A DNA stretch of 64,000 nt, from positions 1,116,001-1,180,000 of the forward strand of contig NC_083370.1 of NCBI RefSeq assembly GCF_029542785.1. The letters are read 5' to 3'. A model generated the notes under the pieces. The model saw nothing but the letters and a program-made list of their open reading frames with translations. It made no database searches and was not told where the DNA came from. Below, one piece after another: positions 38,128 to 47,291 of the stretch; position 1 is the stretch's first letter, and each line of letters starts with the position of its first letter. The position numbers and the translations under genes were made by a program. The stretch comes from Malassezia japonica (Eukaryota; Basidiomycota; Malasseziomycetes; Malasseziales; Malasseziaceae).

Positions 38128-40176
38128 ATGCAGGCCGACGACTTTGTGCTTTTTGACGATGCGCCCGAGGGCGAGTCGTATCCCCAGCAGGCCGGCACTT
38201 CTGGTGCCGTGGCGCCCGGATTCACAAAGTCTTCTTTCTTGCAGCACCGTGGACAATTTAACGATACGTCTCCGCTCCTCGAAGAAGCGCCGTATGGGCA
38301 CCTCGGCCAGCTCGGCCAGGCGGACCCGACGCTGATGCAGCGTGCGCTGCAAGGCGGGGGATACGTCCAGCAGCCGCTCCAAGAGTCGCCCCATACACAC
38401 GCTGGGACATCGCCGACGACGCCGCCTCCTCAGCCGTCGAGCGGCACGCTCGGCGCGCCGCTCACCATGCTGTCTCTCCAAGGCGCCAACAACGACAACA
38501 ACAAGGCGCTCTTTCCTGGCACACAGCCCGATCCGACCAACGAACTGCAACGGGATACACGTCAAAAGCCGCAGGGGACCGAGACGCCCCGGTGGCAGCA
38601 GACCAAGAACGAAAACGGCACGCCCTTTTTGTGGAATCCGTCCACGGAGCAAGGAAATGCGGATCTCACCAACTGGAAACAGTTCTGGAGCAACAACCAG
38701 GGCCAGGGCATGGTGCCTCCAATGGCCGCAAATGCTGACGTGCTCCGCGCCGCAAACGAGGCGAGCGGGCGACAGGCACAGAGCGGGGACCGCACCGTCT
38801 CCCCGCGCGACCTCTACCTCGATCAGGAAGAAACCGCGACACCGAGTGCGCGCACAGATCCGGGGCGAGGCCTTGCGCAGACGCCCTACCCCTCGCTCTT
38901 TCCCGAACGTGCCGAAGAGGAGCCGGCGTCTGTGCCGACGCCCTTTGGCCTGTCGAGCGCCATGGAGACGGGATCGAGCACGGAGGAGGAGGACGACGAG
39001 GACGAAAAGCCGTTTCCGTCGGCAACCTATGCCGGCTCTGTGCTGGGCGCCATGGCGCCGAACGAGCAGCTGCTCGAGCAGTGGAGCCGCTCGATGTATG
39101 CTCCGGTGAACCCGGCCGCGCCGAACGGGCGGCAGCCCGAGTCGATGCATACGCGGCAGTGGCCCGTGACTGGCCCCTCGTTCTCGGCCATGTCCACGTC
39201 GAGTGAGTCGGACGAGGAGCCGACGGTGCCACCGTATACACGCGGCAGCCACGCGGGCAACGCGACCAACTTCCAGGCCTCGGTGCCGGGCGCGTTGGGC
39301 GGCTATGGCTACATCCCCAGCAGCCAAGAGAGCGGTATGAGCATGCAGAGCCCCGACTCGGAGTCGATGCCTGGCTCGCACATGTCGGTGAGCATGACCG
39401 AGAGTGATACACCCGGGAACTCGGGACGCAACCGCAGTCCTTCGATATTGAACCATGCGCAGGCCATTGTGCCCGCGTCCGAGCGCCATGCGCCGAGCCC
39501 CAGCGAGGACGAGGAGCCGGCGCCGGCACCTCGTCGCGCGCGCTCCCCAGATACCAGTCGTCCGCGCCAGCTTCGGTCCTCGAGTAATTCACGGCGCCAG
39601 GAGACCGATGCAACACGCAACGCACGCGAAGCGTCCCTGTCCGGCGCAGCACCACCCTCGTCCGAGTCGAGCGACCCGGAGAACGACGAGTCGGACTATG
39701 AGCAGTCGCAGCACCTCTCGCACCCCACGCCGCGCGCCTCTGCACGCCGTGGGCGGCAGACACGCGCCGCGTCGGGCCACCGCGCCACGGGCTCGACCGG
39801 CAACGCGCAGCCGCCGCCGTCCGGCGCCTACTCGGGCGTGCTCGCCGGCGCCGCGCGCAACGCGCAGGCGACAACCTCTCCGAATTCGTCCGCAATCCGC
39901 TGCGACTATGTATCCCCTGTCACAGGACAGACGTGCGGGACCATCTTTCATCGCATGTACGATCTGGCACGACACCGCATTACGCTGCATCTGCGCGAAG
40001 AGGCGCAGCTCGTCAAGGACGGCATGCTCAACGTCGACCAGTGTGTCGTCCTTGGCAAGGAGGTGGATGTACAAAAGGCACTTGCCGAACTCGAATGGAC
40101 GTGCCGCGTGTGCGGCGCCACCTTCTCAAGAAAAGACGCCATGCTTCGCCACGAACGCCTCCGGCACCACCGATAG
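38128..40176 (+). CDS. C2H2 zinc-finger protein, probable transcription factor
   Basis: Single exon, 682 residues. Nearly 580 residues are Ser/Pro/Gln/Asn-rich and disordered. The C-terminus holds two zinc-finger units: an extended one, 'CDYVSPVTGQTCGTIFHRMYDLARHRITLH' (~592-621), and a classical C2H2, 'CRVCGATFSRKDAMLRHERLRHH' at the very end. The paired fingers separated by ~40 residues and C-terminal placement suggest a fungal DNA-binding regulator. Targets are unknown. It precedes RAD18 by 48 bp on the same strand. Confidence 0.75.
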   Translation: MQADDFVLFDDAPEGESYPQQAGTSGAVAPGFTKSSFLQHRGQFNDTSPLLEEAPYGHLGQLGQADPTLMQRALQGGGYVQQPLQESPHTHAGTSPTTPPPQPSSGTLGAPLTMLSLQGANNDNNKALFPGTQPDPTNELQRDTRQKPQGTETPRWQQTKNENGTPFLWNPSTEQGNADLTNWKQFWSNNQGQGMVPPMAANADVLRAANEASGRQAQSGDRTVSPRDLYLDQEETATPSARTDPGRGLAQTPYPSLFPERAEEEPASVPTPFGLSSAMETGSSTEEEDDEDEKPFPSATYAGSVLGAMAPNEQLLEQWSRSMYAPVNPAAPNGRQPESMHTRQWPVTGPSFSAMSTSSESDEEPTVPPYTRGSHAGNATNFQASVPGALGGYGYIPSSQESGMSMQSPDSESMPGSHMSVSMTESDTPGNSGRNRSPSILNHAQAIVPASERHAPSPSEDEEPAPAPRRARSPDTSRPRQLRSSSNSRRQETDATRNAREASLSGAAPPSSESSDPENDESDYEQSQHLSHPTPRASARRGRQTRAASGHRATGSTGNAQPPPSGAYSGVLAGAARNAQATTSPNSSAIRCDYVSPVTGQTCGTIFHRMYDLARHRITLHLREEAQLVKDGMLNVDQCVVLGKEVDVQKALAELEWTCRVCGATFSRKDAMLRHERLRHHR

Positions 40177-40210
40177 TTATCTTAGCGCCAAGTGGAGGTA
40201 TTTTTACGCC

Positions 40211-40216
40211 ACGCGT
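40211..40216. promoter_or_regulatory. ACGCGT MCB-like site upstream of RAD18
   Basis: An exact MluI-box core (ACGCGT) ends 8 bp before the RAD18 ATG, inside a 48-bp gap. MBF-type factors bind this site at DNA-synthesis and repair genes in other fungi. Function here is inferred. Confidence 0.4.
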
Positions 40217-40224
40217 CGCGCTCC

Positions 40225-41360
40225 ATGGACGCGCTGCTCGCCCAGGCCAGCGACCCGTCCGACTGGCCGCCGTCATGGGCGTTCCTTCGGCCGCTCGACG
40301 CAAGCTTGCGGTGCGGGCTGTGCTATGTAGGTCACCACTCTAATCCAGGATATTTTTCGCGCGCCCGTCGCGCTGCGCGAATGCGCGCACGTATTCTGCT
40401 CGTCGTGCATCCGCACGCACATCAACCAGCCGGGCGGCTCGGGATCGTTCTGCCCAAACTGCCGCCAAAAGAAGGCGTATGATAGCGAGCTGATGCCACA
40501 GCCTGCGCTTGAGGCGGCGGCAGATGGCTGGCGCAACGCACGGTACGTCACTGTGCTGACCCAGCGACGCGCTCGTCGAGAAAATGAACGAGGCCCAGAC
40601 GCTCCAGGACGACCGGGATGCGCTGCGCGCGGAAATCGCCGAGGGGCGCGTGCAGGCGCCCAAGCGCGCCGCCCCCGAGGACGAGGGCGGCCGGCGGCTG
40701 CGGCCGCGCCAGGCACGCGCCTCGCTCGCCGAGCCAGCGTCGCCAGACGTCGACTACCGCTCACTACAAGGTACGCCGCACATCTGACGCAGCCGCGGAC
40801 ACGGTGCAGTGCCCTATCTGCTCGCGCAGCTTCACCGCAGCCGACCTCAATACGCACTTGGACCGGGGATGCGACCCCAGCGCGCCGCCGAGCAACTGGC
40901 TCGGCGCGCCGGCGCACGATCCTTTTGCGAACGCAAAAAGGCTTACACGCCCACAGTACCAGCTCAAGTCGGAGCGTGATCTACGAAAACTGCTAAGCGT
41001 ACGTCGCGTGGCTGACCCAGTCGCTGGACCTGCCGAGCCACGGCAATAAAGAGCGCCTGGTCGAGCGTCACCGCCAGTGGGTGAATTTGTACAACGCCAA
41101 CCTGGACGCGTCGCCCGCGAATCGCGAGTCGCTCGCGCGCCTCCGGCGCCACCTCCAGGCGTGGGACCGGGGGCAGGACGAAGTCGCGTCTCACAACAAG
41201 GACAAGGTCGTGGCAAACGAACGGCAGTACCAGTCTTGGCTTGTATGTCCTCCTACTCACGCAGAATACCCATCGCGGCCACTATGCCGACCTGGCAGCG
41301 CAGGCACGCGCCTCGCTCGCCAAGAAACCCACTCCAAGCGAGCCGCCGGAAGATGCATAG
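40225..41360 (+). CDS. RAD18: RAD18 postreplication-repair E3 ubiquitin ligase, six exons
   Basis: Exons are 40225-40326, 40349-40542, 40565-40770, 40793-40998, 41021-41242 and 41265-41360, giving 341 residues. All five introns are exactly 22 nt. Domain order is typical of Rad18: C3HC4 RING ('CGLCYDIFRAPVALRECAHVFCSSCIRTHI...CPNC', ~30-78), UBZ4 finger ('CPICSRSFTAADLNTHLDRGC', ~173-193), SAP domain ('LRKLLSSLDLPSHGNKERLVERHRQWVNLYNANLDA', ~235-270) and a short Rad6-binding-like C-terminal helix. It would monoubiquitinate PCNA with Rad6. Any unspliced intron breaks the frame. Confidence 0.93.
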
Positions 41361-41444
41361 TTCCCAGTCCGCGTGGTGGAGGCGATGTTGCGTCTTGGCG
41401 CGACGTTGGTCTCGGCTTGGGCATGGCGCTTCGCACGTCGCACA

Positions 41445-42950
41445 ATGCATAGCTTAGATCGGGATACAGAGACTGACGTTGAGAAGCCCGAATTATTTAT
41501 GCCTGACCCTGCGAGCCCCGCGCCGGAGCAGGTCGCCGCGCCCAAGCTCGACGAGGCGGCGAATCCACAAAACTGGTCTCTAACACGCAAAATCTACTGC
41601 AACCTGGTGTACTCGTTGATTACGATCGTGACAACGTATGCGTCCGGCATCTACTCGCCTGGAGTGAACCAGATGCAAAAGGACCTGCCTGCACCGCACA
41701 CCATCGCGCAGCTCGGCACGAGTTTATACATGTTTGGCATGGCCGCTGCGTCGCTGCTGTGGGGCCCACTGAGCCAGTCGCTTGGGCGGCGGCCCGTGTT
41801 TCTCATGTCGCTCTTCGGGAGCACCATGTTTAACCTGGGCGTGTGCCTCTCGCCCTCTATACCGTCGCTGCTCGTCTGCCGTGCGCTGGCCGGGTGCTCG
41901 GCGTCGGCGACGTTTTGCAACGTCGCTGGGAGCATTGTGGATATGACGACGGAGCGCAACCGCATTCCCTTTAATACCATCTTTCGGCACGTTACGTTCT
42001 GCGGCCCGCCCCTTGCGGCACTGCTCGGTGCCGTGGCCGTGCACGACTCCGACTGGCGCTGGAATCTGCGCTCGATTCCGATCCTGTTCTTTGCCACGCT
42101 CGTGCTGTACGCGCTGACGGTGCCAGAAACCTTTGCGCCTGCACTGCTGCAGAAACAGCAAGCGCGCAAGGAGGCGGCGCTGCGTCACGAAGACGCGTTG
42201 CACCGTGGCGAGCACCTGCTCCTGTCCATCTTTCCCAGCAAAAAAACGGTGCAGCTCGTCGCATCGCAGGTGAAGCAATCCCTCTTTGTCCCGTGGATCC
42301 TGCTGGTCGAAGAGCCCGTGCTGATGATTGTATGCTTCTACACGGCGATGTTATATGGTCTCTTGTACGGCTCGCTGCTCTTCTTCCCCGAAGTGTGGCA
42401 GGACATTCGCGGACTGACCTCGGTGCAGGTCGGCTATACCTACGGCGCGGTCCTGGCGGGCTTTACGGCCTCCGCCGCATTGATCGGCTGCACAATCCAG
42501 ACCATCGAGTACCGCCGCGCCTACGACAAAGGCACCAACACACCCGAGCTCCGCATCCGCTCCGGCGTCTGGGCGATCCTCTTTGTGCCGATCGGCCTCT
42601 TTATCTTTGCATGGACCACCCCATTTGTACATGTCCACTGGTCCGGTCCGTGCATTGGCATCTTCTTTTTTGCATTTGGCATGCTGTCTGTGTTTAACTC
42701 CTGGCTGGCCTACCTTACGGACACCTACAGCAACAACACGGCGGCGGTCATTGGAATCAACACCTTTTGCCGCTCGGCCGTAGCGGGCGCATTTCCCTTG
42801 TTCACGAAGCAGATGGTCGAGGCAATGACCTTTCAAGGCGCGATGAGCATGTTTGGCGGCATCTCGGTGCCACTTACGTGCATTGGTATGCTCTTTGGCG
42901 TCTATGGTCACTACCTGCGAAGACACAGCAAACACGCTGTACACCGTTGA
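41445..42950 (+). CDS. Major facilitator superfamily transporter (DHA1-like)
   Basis: Encodes 501 residues with twelve predicted membrane segments and a hydrophilic N-terminus ('MHSLDRDTETDVEKPEL'). The motif after TM2, 'WGPLSQSLGRRPVFLMS', and 'CRALAGCSASATFCNVAGSIVDM' in TM4-5 fit fungal DHA1 proton antiporters of drugs or polyamines. The central loop (~220-265) is charged. An in-frame ATG at 41385 would add 20 less typical residues, so 41445 is preferred. Substrate cannot be deduced. It lies 84 bp downstream of RAD18. Confidence 0.82.
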   Translation: MHSLDRDTETDVEKPELFMPDPASPAPEQVAAPKLDEAANPQNWSLTRKIYCNLVYSLITIVTTYASGIYSPGVNQMQKDLPAPHTIAQLGTSLYMFGMAAASLLWGPLSQSLGRRPVFLMSLFGSTMFNLGVCLSPSIPSLLVCRALAGCSASATFCNVAGSIVDMTTERNRIPFNTIFRHVTFCGPPLAALLGAVAVHDSDWRWNLRSIPILFFATLVLYALTVPETFAPALLQKQQARKEAALRHEDALHRGEHLLLSIFPSKKTVQLVASQVKQSLFVPWILLVEEPVLMIVCFYTAMLYGLLYGSLLFFPEVWQDIRGLTSVQVGYTYGAVLAGFTASAALIGCTIQTIEYRRAYDKGTNTPELRIRSGVWAILFVPIGLFIFAWTTPFVHVHWSGPCIGIFFFAFGMLSVFNSWLAYLTDTYSNNTAAVIGINTFCRSAVAGAFPLFTKQMVEAMTFQGAMSMFGGISVPLTCIGMLFGVYGHYLRRHSKHAVHR

Positions 42951-42968
42951 CGGGCTCGCATGTATAGA

Positions 42969-43741
42969 TTAAAACTTGCCTAAGTGTAAGTAGAAGCCTC
43001 TTTGTCAACATACCTTGGAGCAGGTTCTTGATCATCTCGCGGCCGGTGATCACAGCAGTCCTAAAGAACGTGGGGAAGTCGAGCGTCGACGAAATCGTGT
43101 CCGCAAAACCGAACGGCAGCATCGGGGGGATCCAGCCCTGAGCGAGCTCCAGCGCCCAGCATCCCGACTCGGGCATCATGTACTGCTTCACAACACCACG
43201 GGGGAGGTAGTGCATCGCACCCGCAGGGTACTCCTCGCGCTTAAGGTCCCCGGCCTTGTAGGCGTACTGCGTACCCGTCAGGATGTGGAAGTAGTCGTCC
43301 GCCGTGTGACGGCCAGTGTGGCCCTCGGTGCCAAGCGGCGTGCCAAAGAAGATCAGGTATTCGGTGATGGAAGCGTGGATGATGTACATGGAACCCATCG
43401 CACCACCAGCGTTGTTAAAGACCCACTCGGACGGCTCGCGGAAAGAGTGAGCGTTGAGGGTAGGGGCCACCTTGGGGTCCTTGCGCAGCTCCTTCACAAT
43501 GTAGTCAAAGATCTGATCGGCATTCTCGCCGTGCTGCGCAATCGCTTGCTTGGTGATGCCGTGCAGCTTTTGCTGGTCAAAAATGTAGAATTGTTGCTGG
43601 GTGAGAAGAAGAACGTACCCTGTGCGCGTCCAGGTAGGTAAAGAGTGCAACAACCACAGCAAAGATCGTAGCGATGACTGCAATGCAGCGGGTGCACGAG
43701 CCAGAGGGCCGCGAAGTCTGCGTGTTTTGGACTTTCGGCAT
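42969..43741 (-). CDS. ERG2: C-8 sterol isomerase ERG2
   Basis: Three exons (43741-43619, 43596-43014, 42979-42969) give 238 residues of the ER enzyme that shifts the fecosterol double bond from C8 to C7 in ergosterol synthesis. An N-terminal membrane helix ('CIAVIATIFAVVVALFTYL') is followed by 'QQFYIFDQQKL', 'EWVFNNAGGAMGSMYIIHASITEYLIFFGTPLGTEGHTGRH', 'EYPAGAMHYLPRG' and 'LPFGFADTISSTLDFPTFFRT', all ERG2/sigma-1 hallmarks. Introns are 22 nt and 34 nt. The last exon is 11 nt and adds only 'GKF'-stop, matching known ERG2 ends. Confidence 0.95.
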
Positions 43742-43814
43742 GGTGAGGGGTGAATAAGTGGCTTGGATTCTGTCTTCGTGCCGGAATCAGCTGAGGTGCG
43801 CACGGCGCAATTAA

Positions 43815-43820
43815 CACGTG
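43815..43820. promoter_or_regulatory. E-box upstream of ERG2
   Basis: CACGTG lies 74 bp upstream of the ERG2 start, between ERG2 and SPC24. Sterol genes in other fungi are controlled by SREBP-type bHLH factors, which can bind E-boxes; a link here is speculative. Confidence 0.35.
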
Positions 43821-43891
43821 TCGGGGAAATACATTCGTACGTAAGACTAAGGTACAAGCAGGGATGCGGGGGTGGAGAGGGGCGTAGCTCG

Positions 43892-44618
43892 CTAGCTAGC
43901 CGCGGCCCAGAGCTTCTCGGCCAATTCAAACGAGGTCAGCTTGTTTTCTTTGCGCGACTTTTCGTCAATGTCGACCGAAACGGCCACGTTCCGGCGAGCG
44001 GAACGGACGAGCAACGAGGTAATCGGCGCATTGGGCTGCGCAGGGTCGTGAAACGGCACAAATCCCATGTTGCGGAAGAGCTGAAGCGCGAGACTTGGGG
44101 TCAGAACTTGGCTGGGTACGTACGCGCTGCGATCCATTTCCACGTCCTGTTCGACGTCACGACTTTCGCCCGCATCAATCTTGGCGCGGAAAGCGGAAAG
44201 ATCCGCTTCGAGAGATGCGAGCGCAGTTTCCTGCTCATTGATCTTCTTGGCAAGGCCAAACTTTTCGTTTTCCATCTTGGTCATTGTTTCCATGTGCTCT
44301 TCGATCGAGCGCCAGTCTGCTGCAGCACGCGTAGAGCCCTTGCGCAGCTCAGCAACTGTATGTTGCAACTCTAAATTAGCCCATATATATATATATATAT
44401 ACGCACGATCGACGCGGTCCTTTGCCGACTGTACTTCCGCATCACGCTCGAGACGTGCCTCGTGGATAGCTTGTGACAAATCCTGAATTTGCGCGACGTC
44501 TTCGGCGGGATCCATCACTGCATGTACTGATTGCATCATTTCGCTAAAATGTTAGTGCATCACCGACGTACGCCATTGTGGGGTGATGCTCTGCGGGCTC
44601 CCCCTCCTGTTCCGCCAT
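43892..44618 (-). CDS. SPC24: Kinetochore Ndc80-complex subunit SPC24
   Basis: Exons 44618-44572, 44543-44407 and 44370-43892 give 220 residues. Introns are 28 nt (44544-44571) and 36 nt (44371-44406, donor GTGCGT, with a 20-nt AT repeat). The N-terminus 'MAEMMQSVHAVMDPAEDVAQI' and a long coiled coil ('VDQLQHTVAELRKGS...', ~40-120) lead into the globular end ('LQLFRNMGFVPFHDP', 'SLLVRSARRNVAVSVDIDEKSRK', 'FELAEKLWAA'), as in Spc24, which docks the Ndc80 complex to the inner kinetochore. A further possible 30-nt in-frame intron (44094-44123, GTACGT donor, CTGAC branch) would join 'DRSA' to 'LALQLFRN' and shorten the product to 210. Confidence 0.78.
44371..44406 (-). repeat. (AT)n microsatellite inside an SPC24 intron
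   Basis: An alternating TA run of about 20 bases (44382-44401) fills the 36-nt intron. The intron length is a multiple of three and has no stop, so both spliced and retained forms stay in frame (retained form reads 'AYIYIYIWAN'). Confidence 0.8.
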
Positions 44619-44669
44619 GTTATCCGTGAGGGAGAGCGGCGTGTTGGACTCGCGCGGCGTGGAGGTGCA

Positions 44670-44677
44670 TCACGTGA
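44670..44677. promoter_or_regulatory. TCACGTGA palindrome between tRNA-Leu and SPC24
   Basis: An 8-bp E-box palindrome (core CACGTG 44671-44676), 52 bp upstream of the SPC24 start codon. Confidence 0.45.
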
Positions 44678-44693
44678 CCTACAACGACGTGCC

Positions 44694-44697
44694 AAAA
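44694..44697 (-). terminator. Pol III T-run after tRNA-Leu
   Basis: TTTT on the minus strand begins 7 nt beyond the tRNA 3' end, a minimal RNA polymerase III terminator. Confidence 0.6.
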
Positions 44698-44703
44698 GAA
44701 ATG

Positions 44704-44808
44704 TGACAAGAGTGGGATTCGAACCCACGCCCGAAGACAACGGAAGCTAGAAGCTCTTATATTAAGGTAACCTTAACGTTGCGCCTTAGACCACTCGGCC
44801 ATCTTGCC
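44704..44808 (-). tRNA. tRNA-Leu(AAG) with 27-nt intron
   Basis: On the minus strand the 7-bp acceptor stem (GGCAAGA/TCTTGTC), D-arm (GCCGAGTGGTCTAAGGC), anticodon stem CAACG/CGTTG, short variable arm (GTC-TTCG-GGC) and T-arm (GTGGG-TTCGAAT-CCCAC) all pair. Loop TTAAGG...C gives anticodon AAG, decoding CUU (Leu). A 27-nt intron (44744-44770) follows position 37, the standard eukaryotic site, and contains CCTTAA, which can pair with the anticodon loop as expected for endonuclease recognition. Internal box A and box B promoters lie in the D and T arms. Confidence 0.93.
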
Positions 44809-44917
44809 TGCAGTTGTGAGGATGAAGTATACTGTCGCTATCTAAACCCAAAGTAATACGAGTGCCTGCGGTCTAGGCTCAGCGGACCGTGTGCAATGCG
44901 TCACAATCGCTCCCTCG

Positions 44918-47240
44918 CTACGCACTATGGAGCTGGCTCTGCCACTCGGGCTTGATGATCCACTTTGCACCGGGCTTCTTGCTTTCCTTGGCAGCGCACT
45001 CTTGCAAGCGTGCCTCGATCGCAGTCTTGCTAACACCCTTGACAATAGGACCAAAGTGTTCGCGAAGATCTTCGAGCAGGGCAGGCTTGGATCGTGTAGA
45101 GCCTTGAATCAGTTTGAGTAGTTCGGGGAGATGGGTATCGGGGAAGTTGAACTTGGTGCTTCGGCTTGCGGTCGTCGCGGGCGCAGCAGAGGCCGATTCG
45201 TTCGGCCCTGCTTGCACTGCCGCCTCGTCCGCTGCAGGCGCAATGGACACGGTCGTGGACGTGAATGTAAAGGGATCCAGCCCCACATGTGCATCTGGAT
45301 TAGCATAGCAAGACATACCATTGAAGAATTGAATGCGGTACGGCGCAAAGCTCTCGTGTCCGGGCTCGCCAAGCGTATTCTCCCAGTGCGGTCCAGTATA
45401 ATACGGGACGAGTTTAGAGTCGAAACGGCGTCCCAGTAGCTTGACCTTCTTCTTCGGCTGCAAAAGATTGACGCCTTTCGGTGTCGGATCCCTGGACGTG
45501 TGCGCAAGCGGGCTGCTCGGCGGCTCGACCTCCTCGGGTGGCGGCGCCTCGTCGTCCTCTTCCAAATCGTCTTCGAGCCAGTCGTCCATCTCTGAGTCTT
45601 CATTGTCCGAGCCGCCCATGCTCTCTTCTTCTTCGCGATCGTCCATTGCATCGACGTTCTCGCCCTCCTCGACCTCTTCCCATTCTGCATCGCTGTCGTA
45701 CGAGTAGTCGAGCGAGACAGGGTCCTGGCCGAACGGCTTGCGCGGCGTAATAAACGTCGAGGACCGCGTCCAGGTGCCCACCCAGCCCGGACGCCGGTCC
45801 GACTGGAACTGTAGGAGCTTGATCGGTACGAGGCGGCGGTTGTTGAGCTTTTCAAGCTCGCGCTTTGCGTGCTCTTCAGCGTTACCGCCAAGTACGTCCG
45901 ACTCCTGCACAGTCTTCATGATATGGCGCACGGATGCTGGCGGGTGGATGCCGCGCACACGCGGCGTCGTGCGCGGCGCCCGTGTCTTACCCAAGTGCGT
46001 TAGCTCCTTGAGGAGTTCCGGCTGGCTTTGCGACCGAACATCCATCTCCTGGAGCAGGGCGTCTGTGGCCGGGCGATAAAACTTGTTGATATCAGCCATG
46101 TTTTTGTATTCGCAAGGCAGAAACGTGCGCTGAAAGTCGTTCTTGACTTCAACATCGTCCTTGCGCACCGACGGCGAGCGTGGCGAAGCCTGCTGAAAGA
46201 AAGAGTTGAAGAGGCGCACCTGTGCCTGCTTGCCCTTTTCCACCTTTTCCTCCTTGGCCTGGCGCTCGGCTTCCTTGGCCTGCTTTTCGGCCTCTTTGGC
46301 CTGGCGCTCGGCCTGCTTCTCGGCCTCTTTGGCCTGGCGCTCGGCCTGCTTCTCTGCCTCTTTGGCCTGGCGCTCGGCCTGCTTCTCTGCCTCCTTGGCC
46401 TGCTTTTCCGCCTGGCGCTCGGCCTCCTTGGCCTGGCGCTCGGCCTTTTTCGTCTCGCGCAGCTTGGCGCGCTCGAGCTTCTCCTTCTGCCCCGGGGTCA
46501 TGGGCGCCTCTTTGGCCTCCGGCGCCTGTTGGGGCTCGTCCTTGGGCTTGGCGAGCTTCTTGCCCTCGCGCAGTGCGCCCTTTTGCTCCTCTGGCAGCGC
46601 TTCGAAGAGCGCGAGCGCCTCTTGCTTGGCGGCGACGCGCTCTTCACGGCGTGCCATGAGCTTATCTAGGTTCTCTTTCGGGAGCAGATCCAAGTTTTGC
46701 ACCTCCCAGCGCCAGAGCTGGAGCGCTGGGGCAAGGTTTTCGCCGTCGAGGCCGTAGTTGACGCGCTCGGCGATCGCCTGGATCGCGTTCTGGATCACGG
46801 CGACTGGCAGCACATCGAGCGGCTGCCCGTCCTCGGTGACCTTTCCCAGGGCCCGGTGGCCTTCCGGGAGCACGGTAGCGCGCACGAGTTTCGCGAGCTC
46901 TGTCGCACTCTTGTCGCTTTCCTGCACCAAGCTCGCGACGATCACGAGGTGATCGTCCGGGATCGTGTCGAGCGTCTCGGCACGTTCCTCGAGAAAAGAC
47001 TGAAAGCACAGCACAGCTGCATTAGTTTGGCGACCTACCCTTGAGCACCGGCATGGTCCTGTCCCATCCGACGGCTTTCTGGCGCAGAGCCAGGCGCGAG
47101 TTCTTTAGTGTGACGAGCGGCGGAGGTGCGCGCGTCTTCTTGGCGGCCTTAAGAGGCGGCTGCTGTCCCTCCTCTGCCTTGCGCTTCGCGGAATCCGGGC
47201 TGAGCGACGCACGCGGCGAACGCGCCTCATTTTCTGCCAT
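44918..47240 (-). CDS. RLF2: Chromatin assembly factor 1 large subunit (Rlf2/Cac1, p150)
   Basis: Two exons (47240-47039, 47016-44918) with a 22-nt intron encode 766 residues. After a basic N-terminus comes a highly charged KER region built from tandem 11-residue units (~230-300). The CAF-1 signature follows: 'LLQFQSDRRPGWVGTWTRSS', then 'DYSYDSDAEWEEVEEGENVD' and an acidic ED domain. Further on, 'LGRRFDSKLVPYYTGP' and a C-terminal winged-helix-like region ('FPDTHLPELLKLIQGSTRSKPALLEDLREHF') complete it. CAF-1 deposits H3-H4 behind replication forks via PCNA. It shares a 93-bp promoter with RFC2, the clamp-loader subunit. Confidence 0.92.
46256..46445 (-). repeat. ~33-bp tandem repeats encoding the CAF-1 KER helix
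   Basis: Near-identical ~33-bp units encode 'KQAERQAKEAE'-type 11-mers in a row, flanked by diverged copies. The high DNA identity suggests recent expansion by slippage or unequal exchange rather than mere compositional bias. Confidence 0.8.
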
Positions 47241-47256
47241 GGCGGCAAGGCGGCAA

Positions 47257-47291
47257 ACGCGCTGGAATTCTCCACGCGACGCGCGACGCGT
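47257..47291. promoter_or_regulatory. MCB-like ACGCG cluster in the CAF-1/RFC2 promoter
   Basis: The 93-bp divergent region contains ACGCGC (47257-47262), ACGCGA (47274-47279), ACGCGC (47279-47284) and a perfect ACGCGT (47286-47291). ACGCGT is the MluI cell-cycle box bound by MBF (Mbp1/Res-Cdc10) at S-phase genes. The position between two replication-fork genes supports a shared S-phase promoter; function is inferred. Confidence 0.55.

Noticed and set aside
44371..44402. 32-nt SPC24 intron with GTATAT donor
   Set aside because: It shifts frame into an early stop; the GTGCGT donor at 44406 preserves the coiled coil.
46256..46445. Possible CRISPR-like array
   Set aside because: Units are contiguous, in frame and coding, with no unique spacers; this is a protein repeat in a eukaryote.
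46028..46669. Leu/Phe-rich plus-strand ORF with repeats
   Set aside because: Complement of the Lys/Glu/Ala-rich KER repeats of CAF-1.
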